Of a stretch of 64,000 bases of DNA, positions 18,511-27,000 are shown piece by piece. Both the position numbers and the translations under genes were made by a program. Position 1 is the first letter of the stretch. Each line of letters begins with the position of its first letter. Below the pieces are notes generated by a model that was not told where the DNA came from, searched no databases, and saw nothing but the letters and a program-made list of their open reading frames with translations. The stretch comes from Brevibacterium gallinarum (GTDB lineage: Bacteria; Actinomycetota; Actinomycetes; Actinomycetales; Brevibacteriaceae): positions 1 through 64,000 of the forward strand of contig NZ_JACSPY010000009.1 of NCBI RefSeq assembly GCF_014836885.1. Direction: 5' to 3'.

Positions 18511-18570
18511 AGGGTCAGGCGGTCCAGGGTCAGGCCGTGCAGGGTCAGGCCGTCAACGGTCAGGCGGTCT
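18511..18570. repeat. Four-copy 15-bp tandem repeat between secA and the DUF6459-like gene
   Basis: Four in-register units of AGGGTCAGGC(G/C)GTNN (18511, 18526, 18541, 18556) fill the 3' gap and run over the TGA stop of the minus-strand neighbour (18560-18562). The units differ by one to three bases. No gene or terminator explains them. Confidence 0.75.
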
Positions 18571-19081
18571 CCAGCTGGGTGACGAGCCACCGGTTGCGGA
18601 TGTGCTCCAGGCGCAGGGCGACAGCGCGGTGGCGCCGGCCGGTGCTGACGACGACGGCAGCCTCAGCCACGCGCGGGCCGACGAGGCACACCCGCGGGGT
18701 GGAAGCCGACAGCATCGCCGGCCGCGGCGGTGCCGCCTTGGCCAGCTGCTGCCGGTATGCGGCATGCTCGCGGATCCGCTCGAAGAGATCCGGGGCCACC
18801 CATTTGCCGACCGATGACGGGGCGCGCGTGCCGCCGAAGATCTCGATGATCGCCACTGACAGCGACGATGCAGCCGCCTGCAGCGCTGCGACGAGATCCT
18901 GCTGGTCGGGCTCTGCCGCCCGCCGGGTTCCGGGCTCTGCCGCCCGACGGGTCTCGGGCACCGGCGACCGCGTGGCTGCCGGGACAGGCGACGGTGCCTG
19001 TCCTGGTGCAGTCGCAGCGCGGGGTCGCGGGCGGGTGAGGGTCAGTTCGCCGGGTGCGGCGTCGGTCATCATCGTGGTCAT
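18560..19081 (-). CDS. DUF6459-like (Rv-type) secA-adjacent protein
   Basis: The 173-residue product has a Pro/Ala/Arg-rich N-terminal half of about 55 residues (probably disordered) and a compact C-terminal domain: LVAALQAAASSLSVAIIEIFGG, VGKWVAPDLFERIREHAAYR, then a small beta part ending HRAVALRLEHIRNRWLVTQLETA. This arrangement matches the alanine/arginine-rich Rv-type family (DUF6459) found beside secA in Actinobacteria. No catalytic residues are recognisable and function is unknown. The gene overlaps the LysM gene upstream by 4 nt, so the two are translated together. Confidence 0.65.
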   Translation of the reverse strand: MTTMMTDAAPGELTLTRPRPRAATAPGQAPSPVPAATRSPVPETRRAAEPGTRRAAEPDQQDLVAALQAAASSLSVAIIEIFGGTRAPSSVGKWVAPDLFERIREHAAYRQQLAKAAPPRPAMLSASTPRVCLVGPRVAEAAVVVSTGRRHRAVALRLEHIRNRWLVTQLETA

Positions 19082-19860
19082 GGCATCTCCAATCGCTGTC
19101 CAGGCATGATGAGGTTCGGGTCGGCACCGATGATGTGCCGGTTGGCGCTGTGGATCGCTGCGACGCGATCGATGAGCTCTGCGCTTGAGGCCCCGGTGTA
19201 GTGCTCGGCGGCGAGCGTCCAGAGCGAGTCTCCTGCACTCACCGTTGCAGTCTCAGGCCGGGGCGAATCGGTGTGGTCATCGGCGTCCGGGCCGCTGTCC
19301 GTGCCCGAGGTGTCGGGTCGCGGCGTGGAATCGTCGGGATAGGGGGTGGTCGGGGCCCCGTCGTCGGCAGGCGAGGGCGTTGAGTCCTCCGGTTCCGGAG
19401 TCGGGCTGGCCGCCGGCGCGTCCGGTGACCGGGTCGGCCAGCCGGGGGAGGAGGGCGCTGCCGTGCTCGACTCTGCAGGACGAGTCGGCCAGCCCGGAGA
19501 CGGGGCATCCGGTGCTGCCGCTGCAGCCGTGGCAAAACCGGTGCCTGTCAGGATGAGGCCGGCACACGAGGCGGCGAAGACGCGCCGGAATCTGACCGGG
19601 CTCATCGCGATCGCCGCCTGGGCGCAGCGCTGGGCAGCTGTGCGGCCGAACAGCCCAGCCGCATGGGCGAGACCGCTGAGGAGCGTGGCGCACGTCAGGC
19701 GCGCGCCGGCGACGACCGCCGCGCTGCCGGCCAGCAGCACCACAGCAGCACCGATGTCGCCGTGGCCCAGCGCGGTCATCAGCTCCGGGGCGCTGGCCCA
19801 CAGGCAGAGCGTGATGACGATGTGTGCGAGGCTCAGCAGTCGCGTCAGCCAGATCAGCAT
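19078..19860 (-). CDS. LysM peptidoglycan-binding membrane protein
   Basis: The ATG at 19860, preceded by AGGAG (spacing 5), gives 260 residues starting MLIWLTRLLSLAH. Two or three hydrophobic segments fill the first ~135 residues (including IGAAVVLLAGSAAVVAGARL and VFAASCAGLILTGTGFATAA). A long Pro/Ser/Asp/Thr-rich spacer (about 140-205) then carries a C-terminal LysM domain (ETATVSAGDSLWTLAAEHYTGASSAELIDRVAAIHSANRHIIG through LIMPGQRLEMP). The layout suggests a membrane anchor, a flexible spacer across the wall and a glycan-binding LysM tip. The precise role in wall biology is not known. Two near repeats, SPGWPTR, occur in the spacer. Confidence 0.8.
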   Translation of the reverse strand: MLIWLTRLLSLAHIVITLCLWASAPELMTALGHGDIGAAVVLLAGSAAVVAGARLTCATLLSGLAHAAGLFGRTAAQRCAQAAIAMSPVRFRRVFAASCAGLILTGTGFATAAAAAPDAPSPGWPTRPAESSTAAPSSPGWPTRSPDAPAASPTPEPEDSTPSPADDGAPTTPYPDDSTPRPDTSGTDSGPDADDHTDSPRPETATVSAGDSLWTLAAEHYTGASSAELIDRVAAIHSANRHIIGADPNLIMPGQRLEMP

Positions 19861-20025
19861 TCCAACTCCTCTCAATATGGATATAAGAATGACAAACGGC
19901 ACCAAACGAAGTCAATAGATAATAAAAAGATTTATCGAGATTCGACTGCATTCGAATGACATGGTCTGAGGCGAGATGTGTGCGGAATCGGTGCCCGGCG
20001 CTCGGTGTTCTGCGATCATGGGCTC
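19861..20025. promoter_or_regulatory. AT-rich divergent promoter region
   Basis: This 165-bp gap is far more AT-rich than the rest of the window, particularly 19870-19960, where runs such as AATAATAAAAAGA and ATATGGATATAAG occur. It separates the LysM operon (minus) from the plus-strand conserved gene, so it should hold both promoters. No clear operator or conserved RNA element was recognised. Confidence 0.5.
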
Positions 20026-20604
20026 ATGACCGAGTCGACATCACCGCGTGAGGACGACGCCGCAGGCGTCGATCGCGTCGAGGCGCTCTTCGCCGACCTC
20101 GCCGCTGAGGAACAGGGGCGCACCGCGCATGAGCGGATGGGTGAGCTCGGGGATCTCGTCGCCGGCGAGTTCGCTGATCATGGGCTCGCGCATCGGCTCG
20201 CCGGTGCCGTCGGCGCTCCCGTCGACGTGCATGTCGCGCGCACGTGGTTCGATGGGATCATCGACGCGGTGGGGCAGCAGTGGGTGCTGCTGCGCGGACG
20301 TGTGCCCGGCACCCCGCGGGCGCTGGTGAACCTGTCCCGTGTCGACCATGTGCGCATGCGCCGGGTGGTCCACGGAGCTGACGCCGTCATCTCCCAGCTG
20401 TCGATCCGCTCCCCGCTGCGCAGGTTCGGCGAAGGCCGCCGTGAATGCCGGGTGTTCTGCGGCGCTGACGGGCTGGTGCTGGAGGGGATGATCGATGCCG
20501 TCGGTGCTGACTACTTGCAGATCCGCCGCGGAGCCGCCGTCGATCTGGTGCCGCTGCACGCACTGGCTGCGGTGCAGGACCTCACGCCTGGTGGCAGTGT
20601 CTGA
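20026..20604 (+). CDS. Conserved actinobacterial protein with two LSm-like internal repeats
   Basis: This 192-residue soluble protein starts MTESTSPRED. It has no membrane segment or recognised catalytic motif. Two similar stretches can be seen: WFDGIIDAVGQQWVLLRGRV (around 83-102) and GLVLEGMIDAVGADYLQIRR (around 157-176). Both have the beta-strand pattern of a small barrel that could bind RNA, DNA or a peptide. It sits convergent to the small BldC-like regulator with only 3 nt between their stop codons. Such proteins are sometimes labelled Fis-family regulators, but no helix-turn-helix is visible in the sequence. Function unknown. Confidence 0.6.
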   Translation: MTESTSPREDDAAGVDRVEALFADLAAEEQGRTAHERMGELGDLVAGEFADHGLAHRLAGAVGAPVDVHVARTWFDGIIDAVGQQWVLLRGRVPGTPRALVNLSRVDHVRMRRVVHGADAVISQLSIRSPLRRFGEGRRECRVFCGADGLVLEGMIDAVGADYLQIRRGAAVDLVPLHALAAVQDLTPGGSV

Positions 20605-20607
20605 GGC

Positions 20608-20829
20608 TCAGACGTCGACGCGGCCTTCCCGGATCTCCTGCTGGGTCTGGGAGTACATCCGCTGGATGTAGTCCTCAAGCTCAGCCTTCTCGATCCGCCA
20701 CTGCCCGCGCCCGCCGACCTTGATGGCGCGCAGCTCACCGGAGCGCACGAGGGCGCGCGCCTGCGTGACGGTGACATTGAGGATCTCCGCGACGTCGGTG
20801 AGGGGGAGGAAGCGGACTTCGGCAACCAT
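20608..20829 (-). CDS. BldC/excisionase-like small MerR-type HTH protein
   Basis: The 73-residue protein (MVAEVRFLPLTDVAEILNVT...) is a single helix-turn-helix of the MerR/excisionase type, FLPLTDVAEILNVTVTQARALVRSGELRAIKVGGRGQWRIEKAELEDYIQR. This is the size and layout of Streptomyces BldC, which binds DNA by cooperative head-to-tail assembly. The ATG at 20829 is favoured, with AAAGGAG 8 nt upstream; a longer start nine codons upstream (20856) also exists. Its leader holds a TATGAT -10 candidate near 20901-20906 (minus strand) and an inverted repeat that looks like two DnaA boxes. Confidence 0.82.
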   Translation of the reverse strand: MVAEVRFLPLTDVAEILNVTVTQARALVRSGELRAIKVGGRGQWRIEKAELEDYIQRMYSQTQQEIREGRVDV

Positions 20830-20944
20830 GATCGGCACTCCTTTGCAGCTGCTCACCGGCGCTTACGCCCGGTGGTCTGCAGCTCGTTGTGATCGCCTCC
20901 ATCATAGACGATTTTGCTGTCAGATCGTGGCGTTCGCTGTGGCT

Positions 20945-20967
20945 TGTGGACATTCGCGTTGTCCACA
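20945..20967. promoter_or_regulatory. Inverted pair of DnaA-box-like sites in the bldC-SAF intergenic region
   Basis: TGTGGACA (20945-20952) and TGTCCACA (20960-20967) form a perfect inverted repeat with a 7-nt spacer. Read with one more base, the right half is TTGTCCACA, the actinobacterial DnaA-box consensus; the left half (reverse ATGTCCACA) has one mismatch. The site lies between the divergent BldC-like and SAF genes, so DnaA or another dimeric regulator could control both. This is not an origin: oriC would need a larger cluster next to dnaA. Confidence 0.5.
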
Positions 20968-21068
20968 GCCCTGTTCTCATGCGTTGCCTGAAATGTAATG
21001 TAGTCCGAGATGCCGGGCCTTTGCGCACCCCGACCCGTCACTGCAGTCCCCACGAGCAAAGGAGCTCC

Positions 21069-21701
21069 ATGTCCTTCCGCGAACCCAAGCGCGCCGAACG
21101 GCTGCGCCCACCGCGCTGGCGAGACCCCAAGCTCATCATCGGCGCGCTCATCGTCGCCGCCTCGGTCCTCGGCACCTGGTTCATCGTCAACCAGGCAGCG
21201 AACACGATGACCGTCTGGACAGCCGCCCGCCCGCTCGTGCCCGGCCATGCCATCACCGCCGATGACCTCAGCGCCACAGAGGTGCGGATGAGCGAGGCGG
21301 AGGAGCACTACCTGCCGACCAGCACGGAGATCCCCGCCGGTGCGACAGTGCTCTCCAGCATCGCACCCGGTGAACTCATCCCGGCCTCCCAGATCGGCAC
21401 GGCCGACCAGCTGGCCGGCCGCGTTATCGCCCTGGAGGTGCCCGGCGGCCTGCCCGGCCAGGTCGACGCCGGGTCGACGATCGACCTGTGGGGCACTGAC
21501 ACCCGCATCGAAGACGGTGAACCCGAGCTCATCCTCAGCGGCGTCGCCGTCATCTCTGTCGAGCGCGACAGCGGCGGGTTCGCCGGCGCCAACAGCAACC
21601 GGATCGAGGTGTTCGTCCCCACCGACGACATCGACGCCGTGCTCTCCGCCCTGGCTGGCGAGCACCACATCTCGGTCGCCGCAGTCCCGGAGCAGGGATG
21701 A
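21069..21701 (+). CDS. SAF domain membrane protein (CpaB/RcpC-like)
   Basis: The ATG has AAAGGAG five bases upstream and gives 210 residues. A polar, basic N-terminus (MSFREPKRAERLRPPRW) is followed by one membrane segment (about 23-42, IIGALIVAASVLGTWFIVNQ). A SAF fold follows, with the opening VWTAARPLVPGHAITADDLS and SIAPGELIPASQIGT, and a beta-rich remainder. In Tad/Flp pilus systems CpaB/RcpC has this layout, but the rest of the pilus machinery (CpaF, TadB/C, prepilin) is not in this window. The next gene overlaps it by 4 nt. Possibly a small envelope-assembly module of its own. Confidence 0.78.
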   Translation: MSFREPKRAERLRPPRWRDPKLIIGALIVAASVLGTWFIVNQAANTMTVWTAARPLVPGHAITADDLSATEVRMSEAEEHYLPTSTEIPAGATVLSSIAPGELIPASQIGTADQLAGRVIALEVPGGLPGQVDAGSTIDLWGTDTRIEDGEPELILSGVAVISVERDSGGFAGANSNRIEVFVPTDDIDAVLSALAGEHHISVAAVPEQG

Positions 21702-22993
21702 GCGCTCACCCGCCTGCGCCCATCGGCGTCATCGTCGCCGTCGACCGGGACCACGAACCGACCGTGACCGCACGGCTGAGCGAGGCACCCGATTTCACCA
21801 TCGTGCGCCGGCCGGCCGATGAGGTCGAGCTGCTCGCGGCCGCCAGCGCCGGGATGGGTGCTGTCGTCGTGCTCGGCCGCGAGTTCCCCGGCCTCGACGC
21901 CGAGGTGGTCCGCCGGCTGCACGGCACCGGCGCCCGCCTGCTCGGACTCGGGGACGACGAGGAGCAGTTCCGCGCCTGGGGCGTGCGCAGCCACGTCTCA
22001 CCGTGGGACCCGCCCGAGGTGTTCCTCGCCGCCGTGCGCGACTGCGCCCAGTCACTGGCCGTCCCGCCGCGGCCTGCCGCACCGCCGCAGGCTGCGCAGA
22101 CCCGCGAACCCGGCCCCGTCATCGCCGTGTGGGGGACCGGTTCAGCCCCGGGCCGATCGACAGTGGCCGCCGGACTGGCGCATCTGCTCAGCAGCCACGG
22201 CACCTCCGTCGTCCTCATCGACGCCGACACCGTCACCGCCGGACAGGCGGCCATGCTCGGCATCGTCGACGATGCCCCGCAGCTGGCCGCGCTGTGCCGC
22301 CGGGCTGCCAGCGGCGTCCTCACACCGGAGCTGTTCAGTCGGCACCTGACGGCGATCAGCCCGCGCCTGCACCTGGTCACCGGCCTCAGCCGCGCCAGCC
22401 GCTGGCCGGAAGTCCGACCGGCGCTGCTGAGCACCATCCTCGATGCCGCGGCCGCCACCGCTGACGTCGTCATCGTCGACATCGCCGATCGCATCGACCC
22501 CGATGACGAGTTCGCCGACCCGCACTACGACAGGCACGCCGCCACACGGGCGGTCCTCGAACGCGCCGATCACACGCTGCTCATCGCCCAGGCCGATCCG
22601 CTGGGGATCCAGCGGCTGGTGAGGCTGCTGGAGACCGAGCGGGGAGAAGCGCTGCGCGAGAGCGCCACGATCGTGATGAACAAGGCGCGTGCCTCAGCCG
22701 TCGGAGCTGACCCGCAGACAGCGATCGACGCGACACTGTCCCGGTTCCTCGGACTCGGCGGCTGCCATTACCTGCCCGATGACCGGGCGAATGTCGACGC
22801 CGCGGTGCTCGCCGGGCAGGCGATCACCGAACATGCTCCGCGCAGCCCGCTCAGCCGGGCTCTCGGCGAGCTCGCTGCGGCCCTGCCCGGGCTGCCCGAG
22901 CCGCAGCTGCGGCGCCGCGACCGCAGCTCGAAGCCCACGGCAGCGCGTCGGGTTCGCCTTCCGCGGCTGCGCCGGAGGACAATGACCACATGA
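21698..22993 (+). CDS. CpaE/MinD-like P-loop ATPase (Ssd-type)
   Basis: The 431-residue protein has an N-terminal receiver-like part (about 1-125) and a MinD/ParA-like ATPase part (about 140-400). Its Walker A equivalent is GTGSAPGRSTVAAGLAHLL. The signature lysine of deviant Walker A motifs is replaced by arginine, as in actinobacterial CpaE/Ssd proteins. Other landmarks are VVLIDADTVTAGQA (switch I area) and VVIVDIAD (Walker B). The C-terminus is basic (KPTAARRVRLPRLRRR), perhaps a membrane-surface patch. It is coupled to the SAF gene by an ATGA overlap, and the DUF6912 gene is coupled to it in turn. The role may be polar localisation or pilus/secretion assembly, but no pilus genes are near. 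Confidence 0.75.
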   Translation: MSAHPPAPIGVIVAVDRDHEPTVTARLSEAPDFTIVRRPADEVELLAAASAGMGAVVVLGREFPGLDAEVVRRLHGTGARLLGLGDDEEQFRAWGVRSHVSPWDPPEVFLAAVRDCAQSLAVPPRPAAPPQAAQTREPGPVIAVWGTGSAPGRSTVAAGLAHLLSSHGTSVVLIDADTVTAGQAAMLGIVDDAPQLAALCRRAASGVLTPELFSRHLTAISPRLHLVTGLSRASRWPEVRPALLSTILDAAAATADVVIVDIADRIDPDDEFADPHYDRHAATRAVLERADHTLLIAQADPLGIQRLVRLLETERGEALRESATIVMNKARASAVGADPQTAIDATLSRFLGLGGCHYLPDDRANVDAAVLAGQAITEHAPRSPLSRALGELAAALPGLPEPQLRRRDRSSKPTAARRVRLPRLRRRTMTT

Positions 22994-23481
22994 GCTCCTA
23001 TGTGCGCGCATACGTCCCCGTGACCTCTCACCATCTCGTCTCCGCCTGGCCGGCGATCACCGATGTGCTCGCCTTCGCCCCTGATGCCAATGGGCGCGCA
23101 CTGCGCTCCGATGCCGGTGAAGAAGCCGAATTCACCGCACAGATGACAGCCGCCGAGGCGTGCCTCGACGAAGTGCTGCGCACCGGCGGTTCGCGTGTCG
23201 TCATCGCCTGCGACATCCCGGCACTCGGCACCCAGGTCCGCTCCGTCGGGGCCGGTCTGGAGGCCTTCGGCCCGCTCAGCCTCGACCCGAGCCGGGTCGT
23301 GAGCTTCCACATCGACGATCCCGAGGTCGTCGCCGGCCTCCCGGAGGACCAGGAGGCGGCGGCTGCGCTGCTGCGGTCCTCGCCGCTGCTGTGGTTCGAC
23401 TCCTCAGAGGTCGGCGATCTCCTCGAGGCGTTCGCCCAGCAGCCGCTCGACGGTCGGGGCGATCGCGGCCTCGACAGCTGA
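22990..23481 (+). CDS. DUF6912-like actinobacterial protein
   Basis: The 163-residue protein starts MSSYVRAYVPVTSHHLVSAW, similar to the opening of DUF6912 proteins (V-Y-V-P-x-T). A conserved Glu/Ala cluster, EEAEFTAQMTAAEACLDEV, and a strand RVVIACDIPA follow. No active-site motif is evident. It overlaps the ATPase gene by 4 nt and overlaps the 3' end of the opposite-strand DUF2505 gene by 78 nt, so the last 26 codons are read on both strands. Family assignment is from general resemblance and is moderate. Confidence 0.6.
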   Translation: MSSYVRAYVPVTSHHLVSAWPAITDVLAFAPDANGRALRSDAGEEAEFTAQMTAAEACLDEVLRTGGSRVVIACDIPALGTQVRSVGAGLEAFGPLSLDPSRVVSFHIDDPEVVAGLPEDQEAAAALLRSSPLLWFDSSEVGDLLEAFAQQPLDGRGDRGLDS

Positions 23482-23892
23482 GCCGAACAGCGGGATCGAC
23501 GAGGACACCTCGGCGACCACCGCGATCTCGGTGCCCGAACCGCTGACATCGGCCGGATCGAGTGCGGTGAAGTCGATGACGGCACTGACAGCCACCGGCA
23601 CCCCGGGCACCTCAGTCGACTGCTGGGCCCGGGCAGACGACGCCTCGGCAGCCGTCGCCGGCAGTGAGAAGTCCTGTTCGATGCGCGCCGTGTCCGGCAG
23701 GAACCGGCGCGCGGAGTCCGGCACCTCGTCAGCCGGCAGCGGTGCCGAGGTGCGCACCTGCAGACCCTCGGCGACCGAACCGGTGACGGTCGCCTCGGCG
23801 GTGGCATGCTCCCACATCTCACGGGACTCCAGGCGGGCGAGAATGCGGTGCAACGGGGCGGTCGAACGGCGCTGTGCGGTGATCGTCTTCAT
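23404..23892 (-). CDS. DUF2505 domain protein
   Basis: The ATG (MKTITAQRRSTAPLHRILARLESREMW) gives 162 residues. The protein has the START/SRPBCC-like pattern of DUF2505: an amphipathic first helix, alternating beta strands, and a final helix (LFGSAVEAAIAPTVERLLGERLEEIADL). Such folds bind small hydrophobic ligands, but the ligand is unknown for DUF2505. The gene is convergent with the DUF6912 gene and shares 78 bases with it. The upstream start at 24063 is rejected because it would overlap the gdh start region antisense. Confidence 0.72.
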   Translation of the reverse strand: MKTITAQRRSTAPLHRILARLESREMWEHATAEATVTGSVAEGLQVRTSAPLPADEVPDSARRFLPDTARIEQDFSLPATAAEASSARAQQSTEVPGVPVAVSAVIDFTALDPADVSGSGTEIAVVAEVSSSIPLFGSAVEAAIAPTVERLLGERLEEIADL

Positions 23893-24032
23893 GGTTTCAG
23901 TCTGCCATGTCGGGCACTGGCGAGCCGACCCGGCTGCGGGCATGAAAACCGCCCCATTCGCGGTTAGGGTAGAGGCGGGCAGCGAGGACGCTGCCCATCG
24001 CCTCATGTACTGACCAATGAAAAGGTGACATA

Positions 24033-27000
24033 GTGACCGAGGTCCGCTCGACCGAGATTGCACAAGCGTGGACAGACCTGACGGGATCGATTCCTCCCGC
24101 CGACCTCATCCCCGCGTACTTCCCCCGCATCAGCGACGCCGAGTATGAGACCTACGGGCCCAAAGCCCTCGCCGCCTCGGCCGCCCGGCACTACGGCGTC
24201 GCCCGCGGCTTCGACGGCACCACCCCCGTCGTCTCGCTGACCAACCCATCAGCCAGCGACGCCGACTACGCCGGCAACCGCACCGTCATCAACATCGTGC
24301 TGCCCGACACGCGCTACACGCTCTCGTCGATCATCTCCGATCTGACCGGCGCCGGGCACAACATCCGCGCCGTGCGACACCCGATCATCGTCACCGAACG
24401 CACCGACGGCCAGCTGCGCATCGTGCCGGCCGGGGAACTCTCACGCACCACCACCTCGACCTCGGCGCTGCCGACCATCACCCCGGGGATGTCGTCGACG
24501 ACCCGGGCGAAGGAATCCTGGGTTCGCCTGGAGATCGACCAGGTCGCCGAAGAGCAGTTCGACGAGCTGCGCGCCCAGATCGCCCGCGTCCTCGAATACG
24601 TCATCGCCGCCGAAGCCGACCGCGAGCAGATGCGCGCCCGCGCCCATGAACTGGCCGAACAGCTGCGCAGCACCCCGCCGCGGCCCGAGCTGGCCGACGA
24701 GGCCGCCGAATCCGCCGAGCTGCTCGACTGGCTCTCCGGCCGGTTCGCGTTCCTCGGCTACCGTGAGTACTCGCTCGACACCACCGGCGAGGAACTCGCC
24801 CTGCACCCGATCGAGGGCACCGCGATGGGCATCTCCTCGCTGCGCCCGACCCGGTCCTCGCAGCTGTCGAAGAACGTCGCCGCCCGCGCCGAAGAGCCGC
24901 GCGTGCTCGTGCTGACGAAGGCGAACTCGCGCTCGCACGTCATCCGCCGCAGCTACCTCGACTACCTCGGCGTCAAGACCTACGACGAGCACGGGACGAT
25001 CGTCGGTGAGCGCCGCTTCGTCGGTCTCTACACCTCGGGCATGTACAACGCCTCGGTCCTCGACATTCCGGTGATCCGGCAGAAGGTCGCCTGGATCCTG
25101 CGCGAATCCGGCGTCGAACGCGACACCCACTCCGGTGACGAGCTGCTCTCGATCCTGGAGACCTACCCGCGCGATGATCTCTTCCACGCCGATGTCGAGG
25201 AGATCTTCGAGGTCGTCATGCAGGTCCTCGACCTCAAGGAGAAGCGCGAATCCCGGGTGTTCATCCGCCGCGACCCGTATGCGCGCTACGTCTCCGTGCT
25301 CGTCTATGTGCCGCGGGATCTCTACGACACCGAATCGCGCCTGCGGGTGGAGAAGGCGCTGCGCGAGGCCTACGCCGCCGACACCGTCGATTTCGATGTG
25401 CTGCTCAGTGAGTCGGCGCTCGCCCGGCTGCACTTCGTCGCCCGGGTCCCGCGCAACATCAGCCTCCCGGAGGTCGACGCGGACACGGTGTCCGAGCGGA
25501 TCACCAGCGCGCTGCGGTCCTGGTCCGAAGACGTCTGGGAGTACCTCGCTCCGCACAACGCCCGCCACACCGCAGCAGAGCTCGACCGGGCACGCACCTG
25601 GTCGGAGGCGTTCCCGCCGTCCTACATCGAATACAACACCCCGCAGGACGCCGTCGAGGACATCGCGCTGTTCGAAAAGCACGACAGCGACGACGAACCG
25701 CTCGTCAAGATGGTCCGGCCCAAAGGCGTGCCGCGCAGCCAGGCCCGGCTGTCGTTCTACCGGCTCAACCCGGCCGGGCTCTCGGAGATCCTGCCGTTCC
25801 TGTCGAACCTCGGCGCCTCCGTGCTCGACGAGCGGCCCTACGAGATCGACCTGCCCGACGGCAGCAGCCGCTACATCTACGATTTCGGTCTCGAGTTCGA
25901 AGACGAGATCTCCTCGCAGGACTTCGAGCGGATCGAAGAGGCCTTCGCCGCCGGCTGGAAGGGGCTGCGCGAGACCGGCAGCATGGACCGGCTCATCGTC
26001 GCCGGCCTGCCGTGGCAGGACCTCGCCGTGCTGCGCGCCTTTACCCACTACCTGCGCCAGGCCGGCTTCTCCTACTCCGACAAGTACCTCGGCTCCGTGT
26101 TCACCTCCAACCCGGACCTCTCGGCGCTGCTGCTCGGCTACTTCCACGCGAAGTTCGACCCGGACCTCACCCCGGCAGTCGGCACGCGCGACGAGCACAT
26201 CTCCCAGATCCACGACCGCATCGAGCAGGCGCTGTCCGAGGTCACCAGCCTCGACGCCGACCGCGTGCTGCGCGCAGTGCTCTCACTCATCGACGCCACC
26301 GTGCGCACCAACGTCTTCCAGCCCGAAGACGGCTCGCTGCCGCGGGCGGCGGTGTACAAGATCCTGCCCCCGCAGCTCGACTTCGTGCCCAAGCCGAAGC
26401 CGGCCTACGAGATGTGGGTGTACTCACCCGAGGTCGAAGGCGTGCACCTGCGCTTCGGCAAGGTCGCCCGCGGCGGCCTGCGCTGGTCGGATCGCCGCGA
26501 TGACTTCCGCACCGAGGTGCTCGGACTCGTCAAGGCGCAGATGGTGAAGAACGCGCTCATCGTGCCCACCGGCGCCAAGGGCGGATTCGTGCCCAAGCAG
26601 CTGCCGGACCCGGCACAGGACCGCGACGCGTGGCAGGCCGCCGGACAGGCCGCCTACGAGGTGTTCATCAACGCTCTGCTCGATGTCACCGACAACCTCG
26701 AATACACCCCCGAGGGCAACGTCGTCGTCCATCCCGAGCGCACCGTCATCCACGATGACGACGACTCCTACCTCGTCGTCGCCGCCGACAAGGGCACCGC
26801 CCGGTTCTCCGACGTCGCCAACGGGATCGCCACCAGCCGCGGCTTCTGGCTCGGCGACGCGTTCGCCTCCGGCGGCTCGGTCGGCTACGACCACAAGGCG
26901 ATGGCGATCACTTCGCGCGGTGCGTGGAAGTCCGTCGAACGACACTTCCGCGAACTCGGCGTCAACACCGCCACCGACGACTTCACCGTCGTGGGCATCG

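Noticed and set aside
20945-20967. Replication origin
   Set aside because: Only two DnaA-box-like sites, no dnaA/dnaN next to them and no long AT-rich unwinding region.
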